Shown: positions 51,103 to 60,955, numbered from the stretch's first letter. The stretch: DNA of 64,000 nucleotides from Maccoyibacter intestinihominis (GCF_040096355.1 NZ_JBBMEX010000001.1:186001-250000); one strand, 5' to 3'. Notes: generated from the sequence alone by a model not told the origin. Translations and numbers: made by a program.

Positions 51103-52731
51103 ATGAAGAAAAGAGCAGTCATCTGGAGCAGTTTTATGGTAATTATGCTGTTTGGTGTCTTTACGATGTTTGTAAAGGCACAGACAACAACAACCTATTA
51201 TCTGAATAACAGGAACGAATTATTTCAGGGGGCACCGGCAAACAGTAACTGTAGTGAAATAGCAGCCTGTATCAAGACAACGACAGGGATTACAGGCAGT
51301 AATATCAGTTATAATGCAAGCAAAGATCAGGTAACGGTCAATGGCCTGAATGCAAAAGAATTAAGAATCTATGCATCGAAATTTTATCTTGCCGGAAGTG
51401 AAAGTAAGGCAGATAAATTAGTATTGAATATGAGAACCGATGTGGATGGAGCAGGTGGAGTAGCATTTTTAGTACCGGCCAATGGCTTAAAGTGTAAATA
51501 CAGTTGGAAGTTAGCTTCGAATATGGAATATAAGAATAACAGATTAATGAAAAATGCATTGCAGATTTCAGCAAGTTCCGCAACAATCTATGCAGCAGGT
51601 ACCGGAAATACGACACAGTTAAAAGCGCAGACAATTGGAAATTCCACACAGGTTGTATGGAAGAGCAGCAATACAAATATTGCAACTGTCAGCAACACAG
51701 GGCTTGTAACAGGAAAGTCGAAAGGACAGGTTCAGATTACGGCAACAGCGAATGGAACGACCTGTATCTGTAATGTAAATGTGATCGCACCAAGGGTAAC
51801 GGTTTCTATGTCTAATGCATCGATTTATGCAGCGGGAAGCAGGAGCTCGTTTACGTTGACGGCAACTGTGAATGGAACAAATAAGGATGCGGTAACCTGG
51901 TCGAGCAGTAATACGGGAGTAGCGAGAGTCACAAACGGTGTTGTGCAGGGAACCGGGGCAGGAAATGCAACGATCACAGCAAGTTTTGCCGGAAGTAAGG
52001 CAACCTGTAGTGTAAACGTTATGAGACAGACCATTTCGATGTCAGGCGGAAATCCGATTTATGCCAAAGGAACCGGAAGCAGTACACAACTGACGGCAAC
52101 CGTCAATGGAACCGTTGGAAATGATGCAGTGGCATGGACTTCCGGTAATACGAATATTGCAAAAGTCAGTGGTGGAAAAGTTACAGGTGTTGGAGCCGGA
52201 ACGGTAACGATTACGGCAACGTCAAATGGTGTCAGCACATCTAAGAGTATCCAGGTAAAGGAGCCGACGATCAAACTGGATCGGGAAACTGCAAATATTT
52301 ATCCTCCTGCAACAAAAACCGTTACATTTACGGTCACTGTGAATGGAGTGCAGGGAAACAGTGGTGTAACCTGGAGATCCGGAAATACAAAGGTAGCAAC
52401 CGTAAGTAATGGAAAGGTCACTGCAGTAGGTAAGGGAACGGCAACGATCACAGCTAAGGCAAATGGAAAATTAGCAAAGGCAAAAGTTACGGTAAAAGAC
52501 CCATATGCAAATGTGAGTCCAACGTCCGGTACGATAAAGGTAGGAAAAACTTTACAGCTTACAACGAATTATGCACCGGCATCAACCGGCACACCAAGTT
52601 ACTCAAGCAGTAATAAAAAGGTAGCAACCGTAGATTCCAAAGGTGTAGTAAAAGGAGTAAAAGCAGGAACGGCAACGATCACAGTCAAGGTCAATGGTGT
52701 TACTGCAAAAGCTGAAATTACTGTAAAGTAA
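51103..52731 (+). CDS. Secreted Ig-like (BIG2) repeat protein
   Basis: The 542-residue protein has a signal peptide (SFMVIMLFGVFTMFVKA). A roughly 130-residue N-terminal domain of unknown type is followed by five bacterial Ig-like group 2 repeats, recognisable by W(S/R)S(S/G)NT-x-(V/I)A(T/K)V and G-x-G-x-(A/V)TITA. The repeats end at the C-terminus without a sorting signal. AGGGGGAGAG precedes the ATG, 16 bases after the previous gene. A role in adhesion or in the T7SS surface is possible but not shown. Confidence 0.85.
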   Translation: MKKRAVIWSSFMVIMLFGVFTMFVKAQTTTTYYLNNRNELFQGAPANSNCSEIAACIKTTTGITGSNISYNASKDQVTVNGLNAKELRIYASKFYLAGSESKADKLVLNMRTDVDGAGGVAFLVPANGLKCKYSWKLASNMEYKNNRLMKNALQISASSATIYAAGTGNTTQLKAQTIGNSTQVVWKSSNTNIATVSNTGLVTGKSKGQVQITATANGTTCICNVNVIAPRVTVSMSNASIYAAGSRSSFTLTATVNGTNKDAVTWSSSNTGVARVTNGVVQGTGAGNATITASFAGSKATCSVNVMRQTISMSGGNPIYAKGTGSSTQLTATVNGTVGNDAVAWTSGNTNIAKVSGGKVTGVGAGTVTITATSNGVSTSKSIQVKEPTIKLDRETANIYPPATKTVTFTVTVNGVQGNSGVTWRSGNTKVATVSNGKVTAVGKGTATITAKANGKLAKAKVTVKDPYANVSPTSGTIKVGKTLQLTTNYAPASTGTPSYSSSNKKVATVDSKGVVKGVKAGTATITVKVNGVTAKAEITVK

Positions 52732-52753
52732 GTGAAAGTGGGAGAAAAAGAGG

Positions 52754-55700
52754 ATGTTTGAACTGGCAATATACTCTTGGAAAAGATGTAAGAGGCTTGT
52801 CTTAAATAAAGAGAACAAAGGCAAAGAGCAGATCTGCCTTAGCAGGACAGAATATAAAATCCATGAAGATGTTATTTTGGAGTTAAAACAGGAGGGACCA
52901 GAGGCAATGTTATCTATTGCATCTGGTCAGAACCTGGTGTCAGACGGAGAACTGGTATTTGAATATGCTTTAGGAGAAGAAAATGTTTTTTCCGTGTTTA
53001 CCGGATATGGTCAGGAACTGGTCATTTTAGTGAATAAAAGAGAAAGTGTTATTGCACCATTACAGAAGTATTATTCTTCTATGGTGGGAAAACTCCGTAC
53101 AGGTGTTGCGGCAGATAATGATTTTGTGATAGATCATCCATTGGTATCGGGACATCACATGGAGATAAGCTGTGAAGAGGGGGTATGGTATCTCAATGAC
53201 AGTAGTTCGAATGGAACTTATGTAAATGGTGAGAGAGTGGAGAAACGATGTCGGCTGAGTGGAGGAGAGATCATAGATCTTTTTGCGGCACGGATCGTAT
53301 TTGGGATTACTTTTTGTGCAGTAATAAAACAAAAAGAGCAGTCTCTTGAGACAAGTCCAAAGCTCATTCCTTTTTCAGGAGAGGGCAATGACTGGGGTCA
53401 TGCTGTTGCAGAAAACAGATTTTTTCACCGTTCCCCGCGAAAGCTAAAAGCTCCGCAGATGAGTGTGGTTGCCATTGAACATCCTCCTGTCAGACAGGTA
53501 GTAGAAAAGAAACCGCTTTTTATGGTGATCGGACCATCATTTACGATGATGATACCGATGGTTTTAGGGAGTATGTTAGCTGTGTACAGTTATAAATCCT
53601 CAGGCAGCAGTACCGGAATCATGATGTATACAGGAATCATTACAGCATGTTCTTCTGCTTTGATAGGAGTGATCTGGGCGTTGATCAATATGCGATATAC
53701 AAATAAAAGCATATTGGAAAATGAGAAAAGACGCACAGAAAGTTATTTAGGATACATAGAAAAACAGAGGAATAGAATCTATGCATTAAAAGAAGAATTA
53801 CGACAGAGCATGATACAGATGTATCCTGACACAAAGCAATGCCTACAGTATAGTGTTCAGGCAAAAGAATTATGGACAAGAAACCGGGAACATGAGGATT
53901 TTTTAACAGAACGAATTGGTCTTGGAGCAGGGGATATTTCAAACTATATCGAGATACCAAAGGAGCGTTTTGAGGTAGTAGAGGATGAATTAAACCAAAA
54001 ACCATATCAGTTAAAAAAAGAAGAGGCAATACTTCCGGGGATTCCTAAAACGATCGATCTTTCTAAGGAAGGAATCGTAGGAATTGTAGGAACTAAGGAA
54101 GCAACTTTGAATATTGCAAGGATTCTGATCACACAGATAGCTTCCAATAACTGTTATACAGATGTACGGCTGGCATTTGTATATGATGAAAATAAGACGG
54201 ACGAATGGAAACGCTATGGAATGCTGCCACATGTCTGGTCTGCCAGCTATCGGGTCAGATATATGGCATCTGATCCCATAGAGGCAGAAGAAGTTTTTCT
54301 ATTATTAGAAGAACAGTTAAAGGAACGTGAGGTTCAGGCGTGGGAGCAGAAAGAGAAGTTTGAGATACCGGTAATCCTGTTTGTTTCAGATGTTTCGCTG
54401 TTAGAGGGAGCATCCATTCAAAGATATATATCGTCAGATGCATCCAGGTATCACTTTACGATAGTAATCCTAGCAGACAGTTATGAAAAACTACCAAACC
54501 AATGCTCTTATGTGATAGAGGACACAGAGACATTTCAGGGAGTGCATCTATTAAAAACAGATACTTATGATCCGGTGCAGTTTGATGAAGCTAAAGAAAG
54601 TGAAACAGAAGAATTTGTAAAAGAGTTAGCGGTGATCCGTGTCAATGAGGAAGAAGAAATGGGTGAATTGCCGGAATGTCTGACATTTTTTGAAATGTAT
54701 GGGATACATACACTCGAAGAATTAAAAGCAGCAGAACGATGGAAAACGCATCGGACGGAGCAAAGCCTGAAAGCAGTCATTGGACAAAAGGCAGGTTGTA
54801 AAGACTGTATCTTAGATGTGCATGAGAAGTATCATGGACCACACGGACTGATCGCAGGAACTACCGGTTCCGGAAAATCGGAGACGCTTCAGACCTATAT
54901 TCTGTCTCTTGCCGTCAATTACAGCCCGGATGATGTTGGATTTTTTATCATCGACTATAAGGGCGGTGGCATGGCAAATCTGTTTGAAGGTTTACCACAT
55001 ATGATTGGGGCAATTTCTAATCTGTCCGGAAATGAAATCCATCGTGCAATGGTTTCTATTAAAAGTGAAAACCGCAGGAGACAGACGGTGTTTAATCTTG
55101 CCGGAGTCAATAATATTAACAGTTACACGAAGTTAGTACGTTCAGGAGAAGCGGAATTACCGGTTCCGCATTTATTTATTGTAGTGGATGAATTTGCAGA
55201 ATTAAAAAGAGAACAGCCGGAGTTCATGAAGGAACTGATCAGTGTGGCACAGGTAGGAAGAAGTCTTGGAGTGCATTTGATCTTAGCAACGCAGAAACCG
55301 GCAGGAACGGTAGATGAAAATATCTGGTCTAATTCTAAATTCAAATTGTGTTTAAGAGTACAGGATAAGCAGGATAGTAAAGAAATGCTTCATAAAGAAG
55401 ACGCAGCGTTCATAACGCAGACCGGGCGTGGTTATCTTCAGGTCGGAAATGATGAACTCTATGAACTTTTCCAGTCAGGCTGGAGCGGAGCTGAGTATAT
55501 CAAAGACAGTCAGGTCAGACAGGATTCAGAAGCTGCTATTTTAACGATGACAGGAGGGATTCTGTTAAAGAAACCAAAACAGAAGAAAGAAAAAGAAACG
55601 GCACAGGTCATCACACAGTTAGATGCTGTCCGGGACGTATTAGCTAAGATTGCAAAAGCAGAGGGATATGATAGGGATTACAGTTTGTGGATACCTCCGA

Positions 55701-57388
55701 TCAAAAATCCACTGTTTTTAGATGAAATAGGAGAGGCTAGGAAAGAACAGGATAAGGATTTCAGACTGAATGTGATCGTTGGAATGTATGATGATCCACA
55801 GAACCAGAAACAACAGCCGGTCATTGTGGATTTTGCAGCACAGGGACATTTAGCAGTATTTGGTACGATATCCAGTGGAAAAAGTACATTTATGCAGACC
55901 TTAGCAGGTGCATTGATCAGAAAGTATACGGCAAAAGAACTGAATCTTTACATGATAGATTTTAGTAACAAGGCATTAAAATGTTTTGAAAATGCACCAC
56001 AGACAGGTGGAGTAGTCTGTGAAGATGAACCGGATCGTTTAAAGAAATTATTTTATATGTTGAATAAAAAGATAGCAGAGCGGAAAAAGCAGTTAGAAGG
56101 GATCAGCTATTCGGCTTATATCCGGTCAAAAGGTAAAAATATGCCGGCAATTCTGGTGTTATTAGATAACTACAATGGTTTTCGTGAGAAAACGGATGAC
56201 TGTTATGAGGCCGATATGATAAAACTTGCACACGATGGCATGGCATATGGAATTTTTCTTGCTATTACGGCAAATAACATGGGTAGCAATGGACTGCCTA
56301 ACCGATTGGCAGACAGTATTCCAACAACATTGGCATTGGTGATGAATGACCGTTATCAGTATTCGGAAGTGCTTCGCACCGGACGCATTGATATTACACC
56401 GGAGGAGCAGTTAAAAGGAAGAGGACTGGTAAAAGTGGAAGATTCCATTCTGGAATTTCAGACAGCATTAGTCGAAAATGAAACCGATGAGATGGAACGA
56501 ATGTTAAAGATTAGAGCAACTTGTGAACGGTTGAAAGCAGCATGGAACGCACCGCTTGCCGTACCGATTCCGATGATTCCTAAAAATCCGGTCTGGAGTG
56601 AGTTTGAGGATTTAGAGGAAGTGCGGGCTATGTCAGATACAACAGACCTGCTTCCATTTGCTTATGATGAAAAAAGTGCTGAAATCTATGGTGTGGATCT
56701 GCGAAGAACATTCTGCTATCTTGTTTCCGGCAAAGCAAGAACCGGTAAAAAGAATATGTTGAAAATATTAGGCAGTTCAGCCGGAATGTTACATGCCCGC
56801 AGAGTGATCATTGAGCATACGGGAAATGAATTCATGCAGTATGCAAAGAGTATAGGTGCAGAATATCTGCATACACAGCAGGAACAGGCGCAGTTCTTTA
56901 GAGATCTGCTTCCAACATTTGCAGAGAGAAACCGTGTCAAAAACCGCATGAAGGAAGAAGGAGAAGAAGAAAGTACGATTTATCAGCAGATGAAAAAGTA
57001 TGAGACTATTTTTGTCTTTATTGCTGATCTGCATGAGTTCATGGAATCTGTTTACCAACCGGAACAGGATGTTATAAAAATCGGACCATTTGTAGAAAAC
57101 GTTATGGAAAAAGGAAGTCTGCATAATATTTATTTTATTGCAGCAGTGGATACAAAAGATATTTCTTCCATGCGGGGAAGCCGTGCGTATGAAGCAATGA
57201 CTTCGTATCATACAGGAATACAACTTGGAGGAAATGCAATGGAAGCTGCATATTTTGATTTTTCACATCTGACCTATACGGAACAGAATAAAGGGTATAA
57301 AGCCGGTATAGGAATGATACCGCGTGATAACGATGAGAGTGGTGTGGAAAAAGTGATCATTCCACAATACAGAAAGAGAGATGTATGA
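52754..57388 (+). CDS. essC: EssC-type T7SS ATPase with FHA domain
   Basis: The 1544-residue protein is the motor of type VIIb secretion. The N-terminal FHA region (about residues 110-185) includes LVSGHHMEI and LNDSSSNGTYVNG. Two membrane helices lie at about 254-315. Three FtsK/SpoIIIE-type ATPase domains follow: D1 with Walker A GTTGSGKSE (about 700) and Walker B FIVVDEFAEL (about 808); D2 with GTISSGKST (about 1035) and LVLLDNYNGF; and a degenerate D3 with SGKARTGKKN (about 1323). Substrates usually bind D3. The stop overlaps the following gene. The start lacks a strong site (GAGAAAAAGAGG upstream). Confidence 0.95.
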   Translation: MFELAIYSWKRCKRLVLNKENKGKEQICLSRTEYKIHEDVILELKQEGPEAMLSIASGQNLVSDGELVFEYALGEENVFSVFTGYGQELVILVNKRESVIAPLQKYYSSMVGKLRTGVAADNDFVIDHPLVSGHHMEISCEEGVWYLNDSSSNGTYVNGERVEKRCRLSGGEIIDLFAARIVFGITFCAVIKQKEQSLETSPKLIPFSGEGNDWGHAVAENRFFHRSPRKLKAPQMSVVAIEHPPVRQVVEKKPLFMVIGPSFTMMIPMVLGSMLAVYSYKSSGSSTGIMMYTGIITACSSALIGVIWALINMRYTNKSILENEKRRTESYLGYIEKQRNRIYALKEELRQSMIQMYPDTKQCLQYSVQAKELWTRNREHEDFLTERIGLGAGDISNYIEIPKERFEVVEDELNQKPYQLKKEEAILPGIPKTIDLSKEGIVGIVGTKEATLNIARILITQIASNNCYTDVRLAFVYDENKTDEWKRYGMLPHVWSASYRVRYMASDPIEAEEVFLLLEEQLKEREVQAWEQKEKFEIPVILFVSDVSLLEGASIQRYISSDASRYHFTIVILADSYEKLPNQCSYVIEDTETFQGVHLLKTDTYDPVQFDEAKESETEEFVKELAVIRVNEEEEMGELPECLTFFEMYGIHTLEELKAAERWKTHRTEQSLKAVIGQKAGCKDCILDVHEKYHGPHGLIAGTTGSGKSETLQTYILSLAVNYSPDDVGFFIIDYKGGGMANLFEGLPHMIGAISNLSGNEIHRAMVSIKSENRRRQTVFNLAGVNNINSYTKLVRSGEAELPVPHLFIVVDEFAELKREQPEFMKELISVAQVGRSLGVHLILATQKPAGTVDENIWSNSKFKLCLRVQDKQDSKEMLHKEDAAFITQTGRGYLQVGNDELYELFQSGWSGAEYIKDSQVRQDSEAAILTMTGGILLKKPKQKKEKETAQVITQLDAVRDVLAKIAKAEGYDRDYSLWIPPIKNPLFLDEIGEARKEQDKDFRLNVIVGMYDDPQNQKQQPVIVDFAAQGHLAVFGTISSGKSTFMQTLAGALIRKYTAKELNLYMIDFSNKALKCFENAPQTGGVVCEDEPDRLKKLFYMLNKKIAERKKQLEGISYSAYIRSKGKNMPAILVLLDNYNGFREKTDDCYEADMIKLAHDGMAYGIFLAITANNMGSNGLPNRLADSIPTTLALVMNDRYQYSEVLRTGRIDITPEEQLKGRGLVKVEDSILEFQTALVENETDEMERMLKIRATCERLKAAWNAPLAVPIPMIPKNPVWSEFEDLEEVRAMSDTTDLLPFAYDEKSAEIYGVDLRRTFCYLVSGKARTGKKNMLKILGSSAGMLHARRVIIEHTGNEFMQYAKSIGAEYLHTQQEQAQFFRDLLPTFAERNRVKNRMKEEGEEESTIYQQMKKYETIFVFIADLHEFMESVYQPEQDVIKIGPFVENVMEKGSLHNIYFIAAVDTKDISSMRGSRAYEAMTSYHTGIQLGGNAMEAAYFDFSHLTYTEQNKGYKAGIGMIPRDNDESGVEKVIIPQYRKRDV

Positions 57389-57635
57389 AATGTTAAAGCT
57401 CAGAGTGCAGATTCCGGACATAGGAAAAGAATATGATGTGCAGTGTAATGAAAAAGCATATGTAGAAGATATGCTACAGGATATATTGGATTTGATCTGC
57501 AGAAAGGAAAGCCTGCAGGTGGAAAAAGAAGAAAAACTGGCAGTTTATAGTATACAAAAGGGGAGCTTTTTAAAGAAAAGTAGGACCTTAGAAGAACACA
57601 GGGTGCAAAGCGGAGAGAACATTATGATTTTATAG
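57381..57635 (+). CDS. esaB: EsaB/YukD-like ubiquitin-fold protein
   Basis: The 84-residue protein has a beta-grasp-like pattern (KLRVQIPDIGKEYDVQ, a helix, then RTLEEHRVQSGENIMIL). Its position directly after essC, overlapping it by 8 bases, identifies it as the EsaB/YukD component of T7SSb. An in-frame ATG at 57390 is an alternative start. Confidence 0.8.
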   Translation: MYEMLKLRVQIPDIGKEYDVQCNEKAYVEDMLQDILDLICRKESLQVEKEEKLAVYSIQKGSFLKKSRTLEEHRVQSGENIMIL

Positions 57636-57645
57636 GAGGGTGAGA

Positions 57646-57951
57646 ATGGCAAAGATAAAGGTTGATACAACTGCGTTAGAGAAAAAATTAGGAACAATGA
57701 ATGACAAAATTAATGCTATAAAAGAAAGCATCGATGATATTGATAAAGAGATGCAGAAAGTAGAAAAATACTGGAAGGGGGATGCCAGTAAACTGTTTTT
57801 ATTAAACTATGCAAAGACAGATATTTCTTTAGGTTCGATGATGGATATCCTGACGGAAAGTAAAAACGAAATGCAGGAAATCTGTAAAAAATATAATAAC
57901 TGTGAACAAAGTGTCGGAGATATGATTAAAGGGATGAATATGGAGGGATGA
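57646..57951 (+). CDS. WXG100-family protein 1
   Basis: The 101-residue helical hairpin has WKG in EKYWKGDASK at mid-length, the turn of the WXG100 fold, and a C-terminal YxxxE export-type motif (YNNCE). AGGAGGG lies upstream. It follows esaB by 10 bases. The function could be secreted substrate or effector partner. Confidence 0.85.
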   Translation: MAKIKVDTTALEKKLGTMNDKINAIKESIDDIDKEMQKVEKYWKGDASKLFLLNYAKTDISLGSMMDILTESKNEMQEICKKYNNCEQSVGDMIKGMNMEG

Positions 57952-57955
57952 AAGA

Positions 57956-58270
57956 ATGAGTAAAAAAATCAAAGCAGATATGGGAAAGTTAGAAGAAATC
58001 CAAACGATTCTAGAGACCAATGCAAAAAAGATTACTCATAATATTACACGGATAGGGGAACTGCATAAGGAAATAGATGTCTGCTGGGAAAGTCAAATGT
58101 GGGATTCCTGCTATAAGACATATTGTGATCTGAAAAAAGAGTTAGAAGAAAATGCAAAAGAATATGAGGAATATCCGAAAAAATTGAAAGCATGTATAGA
58201 AGGATATCAGGAAACAGAAGAAGCTATCGAGTCATTGAGTCAGGAATTGCCGGCAAATGTTTTAAAGTAA
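57956..58270 (+). CDS. WXG100-like protein 2
   Basis: The 104-residue all-helical protein has WES in place of WXG (DVCWESQMWDS) at the expected turn and a YxxxE motif (YQETE) near the C-terminus. It lies 4 bases after WXG100 protein 1 and 25 bases before an effector-like gene. It may therefore be the paired partner or targeting factor for that effector. Confidence 0.75.
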   Translation: MSKKIKADMGKLEEIQTILETNAKKITHNITRIGELHKEIDVCWESQMWDSCYKTYCDLKKELEENAKEYEEYPKKLKACIEGYQETEEAIESLSQELPANVLK

Positions 58271-58295
58271 CAGAGAAAAAGCGGGGACAATACAA

Positions 58296-59246
58296 ATGGC
58301 GGAATTATATGTAGATACAGAAGGATTATTTGAGGCTGTTGGAGAGTTTGATCAGGAAATCAAAATGTGTGATCAATGTATACAGGCATTAGAAGAATGT
58401 GAGCGGGCAATACAGCGGCTGGCAGATTCAGAGCAGTATCAGGAAGATATACATAAGCTGCAAAGAAAGATAGAAGTTCTGAGAAAATGTCGGGAAAATT
58501 TCAGGCAGGCACAGACAACGTTAAATGACATACGAAGATGCTATGAGCAGGTGGAGCAACAGCCATATGAACCTGATCTGGAAAAACTGTTCTTAGCAAG
58601 TCTTGGTTCATTTGGATCATTGGGAAGTAATACGGCAGGAATTGTACAGATGTTCCAAAATGGAGTCGATAAAAAGACCCTGATCGGGATGACGAAGAGG
58701 CTGATAAAAAATTTTGGAAATCTTGCAGATGAGGCATATAAAGAGAATCCGGATTGGAAAAGGGTTTTTCGTGGAAAATATGAGATTGCAACGAAAGGAG
58801 AAGAAACCTGGATTAAAAAATATGGAAAAGGTTACAAATTTTCTTCGGAAAAAAATGTAGGAGAAAATATAAAAGTTGGAACAAACTGGGCAGGAGTAGC
58901 TTTTTCCGGGATTTTGAATGCCATTGATAACTATGAAGAATTTGGAACAACAAAATCCAAACGCTTTTGGGAAGAGACGTTGTTGGAAACAGCATTTGAA
59001 GTTATGGAAGATATAACGGTAAGAGCAGTGGTGTCAGCTGCACTAACAGCAATATGCGGAGGAGCAACGGTAGTAGCCATATCAGCAGTGACGGTAGGAG
59101 TTATATGGGCAATAGATGTAGTTGAGGGTTATCGTTGGGAAAGAAAGTCTGGGGAACCTAAACGGGCAGCAGAAGCGGTAACAGATAGAATTTTAGATGA
59201 CATAGAGTCTAAGAAAAAAAAGGAGAATAAACGATGGAAAATTTGA
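58296..59246 (+). CDS. T7SS effector-like protein 1
   Basis: This 316-residue protein begins AELYVDTEGLFEAVGEF and has a roughly 95-residue helical N-terminal domain homologous to that of the protein at 61394. It ends with YEQVE, a YxxxE motif. The middle is basic. The C-terminus has a hydrophobic Gly/Ala-rich segment (about 245-280, ICGGATVVAISAVTVGVIWA), followed by a charged tail. The layout fits LXG-like T7SS effectors with a membrane-acting C-terminus. The gene overlaps the next one by 13 bases, typical of effector-immunity pairs. Toxicity is inferred. Confidence 0.7.
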   Translation: MAELYVDTEGLFEAVGEFDQEIKMCDQCIQALEECERAIQRLADSEQYQEDIHKLQRKIEVLRKCRENFRQAQTTLNDIRRCYEQVEQQPYEPDLEKLFLASLGSFGSLGSNTAGIVQMFQNGVDKKTLIGMTKRLIKNFGNLADEAYKENPDWKRVFRGKYEIATKGEETWIKKYGKGYKFSSEKNVGENIKVGTNWAGVAFSGILNAIDNYEEFGTTKSKRFWEETLLETAFEVMEDITVRAVVSAALTAICGGATVVAISAVTVGVIWAIDVVEGYRWERKSGEPKRAAEAVTDRILDDIESKKKKENKRWKI

Positions 59247-59848
59247 AAGCAATCATCGTATTCCTGCTGTTTTGGTCAATAGCAATATGGTGTGTAAGAG
59301 TGGTTAAACGAAAACACAAGAAACAAATCATGAAATTTAGCGAAGAGTTGCCGGAGATGGAATTGGTTACAGATGAAGAGGAGAGAAAATACATCTATCA
59401 ATCAATAAATGGTTCTGGAAAATTTTTGACGATTCTTATAGTGTTTGTATTTTTATTTAATTTATGGATAATGGCAGATGAAATGAAAATCATATGGAAA
59501 CAATGGATGAATGGGTTGGAATTAGATTTTTGGACATTTTCAGGTTTTGGCATAATGGATTGGATTATTGCGGAATATCTTAGCACTAAAATAGAGCGAA
59601 AACGCATATGTGAAAGTGGAGTGGTAAAAAAGAAAATTGTTCATATAAAGTCATATGAAAAGTTTGATTATGGATGGCCAGAGGGTGTGATTGATGGAAA
59701 AGAGAGAGAATTAAGAATTGATCTTAGTCCGGATGCGGAAAAGCCATTTAAACGAGATGGAGATATGGCAATGCTGGTATGGTTAGAAAATGGGGAGAAT
59801 AGCTTATTGCCTCGAATGAAGCCGAAAGATGAAAGCAATAAAAAGTAA
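59234..59848 (+). CDS. Membrane protein, immunity candidate 1
   Basis: The 204-residue protein has an N-terminal helix (about 5-21, AIIVFLLFWSIAIWCVR), a second at about 61-80 (KFLTILIVFVFLFNLWIM), a third weak one near 100, then a charged cytoplasmic C-terminus. Its ATG is inside the end of effector-like protein 1, so the two are translationally coupled. The gene starting at 63912 is a paralogue. The family is not recognised. Confidence 0.7.
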   Translation: MENLKAIIVFLLFWSIAIWCVRVVKRKHKKQIMKFSEELPEMELVTDEEERKYIYQSINGSGKFLTILIVFVFLFNLWIMADEMKIIWKQWMNGLELDFWTFSGFGIMDWIIAEYLSTKIERKRICESGVVKKKIVHIKSYEKFDYGWPEGVIDGKERELRIDLSPDAEKPFKRDGDMAMLVWLENGENSLLPRMKPKDESNKK

Positions 59849-59905
59849 TCAGAGAAAAATAAAGAAGAAATTGTATAAAACAGTTATGCAGCAGGGAGGA
59901 AGAAA

Positions 59906-60187
59906 ATGTTAGCACAGGATAAATATCAGGCAGTTACAAATGAGATAGAAGAAATACAAGAAGTAAGAAAAAAAGTTGATGATATGCGTGTGAAGTTTGA
60001 GAAGATCAAAGAGAAAATAGAAAATAATTGGAGTGGGGAAAATAAGGATTCATATATAAGAAAAATAAATATTATTCATGAAAGCCTGCAACCGATCCCA
60101 AAAGAGTTAGATGACCTTGTAAAAAGTTTGAAAAGCACAGCAGAATCAGAATATAAAAAGGATCTTGCAAAAGAGGAAAAACAATAA
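59906..60187 (+). CDS. WXG100-like protein 3
   Basis: The 93-residue Lys/Glu-rich helical protein has WSG in NNWSGENKDSY at the turn. Unlike the others it lacks a clear YxxxE and ends in a charged AKEEKQ tail. GGGAGG lies 8 bases upstream. Confidence 0.75.
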   Translation: MLAQDKYQAVTNEIEEIQEVRKKVDDMRVKFEKIKEKIENNWSGENKDSYIRKINIIHESLQPIPKELDDLVKSLKSTAESEYKKDLAKEEKQ

Positions 60188-60220
60188 CCTATCGTGTTGG
60201 AGTATATACGATACTATTCG

Positions 60221-60249
60221 TTGAGCTATTCATGCATCCGATACATAAT
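60221..60249 (+). promoter_or_regulatory. Candidate internal promoter before the Esx pair
   Basis: TTGAGC (60221-60226), 17 bases, CATAAT (60244-60249), in a 138-base gap. It would let the next two genes be expressed above the level of the rest of the unit. Confidence 0.45.
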
Positions 60250-60325
60250 TTTTTTGTATGATGTCGGAGTTTGAATATAGATAATTCTTGTAAAAGAAAA
60301 TATACAGGAGAGGAGGAGTTATAGA

Positions 60326-60625
60326 ATGGCAGCTTTTTCAGTAACAACAGCTGAAATGACAAAAAAGATTTCTGATTTAAGAGCAAAGAATCAGTCATTA
60401 AAGCAGCAGGTTTCAAAGATGAAAGAGAGTAAGGATGAGCTGAATACTACATGGGATGGAAATGCCAAAAAGAATTTTAGCTCAGCAGTAGAAAGTGATG
60501 CTGTACAGATGAATAATTTCAGTTCATTAATTGAACAGTATTGCGCTGCACTCGAAACCATTATTAGCAGATATGAAACCACAGAAGCAAATAATGCGAG
60601 CACTGTAGCAAAACGTACATATTAA
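60326..60625 (+). CDS. WXG100-family protein 4 (EsxA-like)
   Basis: The 99-residue protein has WDG in NTTWDGNAKKNF and YETTE (YxxxE) near the C-terminus, followed by ANNAS, all typical of secreted EsxA-like proteins. GAGGAGG lies 9 bases upstream. It is 15 bases from the next gene, which shares the C-terminal Y-x3-E-x2-NAS pattern. Confidence 0.88.
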   Translation: MAAFSVTTAEMTKKISDLRAKNQSLKQQVSKMKESKDELNTTWDGNAKKNFSSAVESDAVQMNNFSSLIEQYCAALETIISRYETTEANNASTVAKRTY

Positions 60626-60640
60626 AGGGGAGGGAAGAGA

Positions 60641-60955
60641 ATGGATATCAACCTGAAAGTATCACCGGCAGAATTGGAAGCAAAAGCAACTGATTTTAAA
60701 GGCGTTATGTCACAGATAAAAACATTAACAGATGACATGATGGCAGACGTTACCGGATTATCAAGTACATGGACAGGAGATGCATCTGCTGCATATATTA
60801 GTAAATTCAAAAAATTGCAGACAGATATGGATACCATGGGACGCATGATCAATGAACATGTAACAAATTTAACGAACATGGCAAAAGATTATACGTCAAC
60901 AGAAAGTTCTAATGCATCTGCAACAGATGTATTATCAGGAAATGTAATTTCCTAA
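60641..60955 (+). CDS. WXG100-family protein 5 (EsxB-like)
   Basis: The 104-residue protein has WTG in SSTWTGDASAAY and YTSTE (YxxxE) near the C-terminus, followed by SSNAS. It is the likely partner of WXG100 protein 4. GGGGAGGG precedes the ATG. A strong hairpin follows 7 bases after the stop. Confidence 0.9.
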   Translation: MDINLKVSPAELEAKATDFKGVMSQIKTLTDDMMADVTGLSSTWTGDASAAYISKFKKLQTDMDTMGRMINEHVTNLTNMAKDYTSTESSNASATDVLSGNVIS

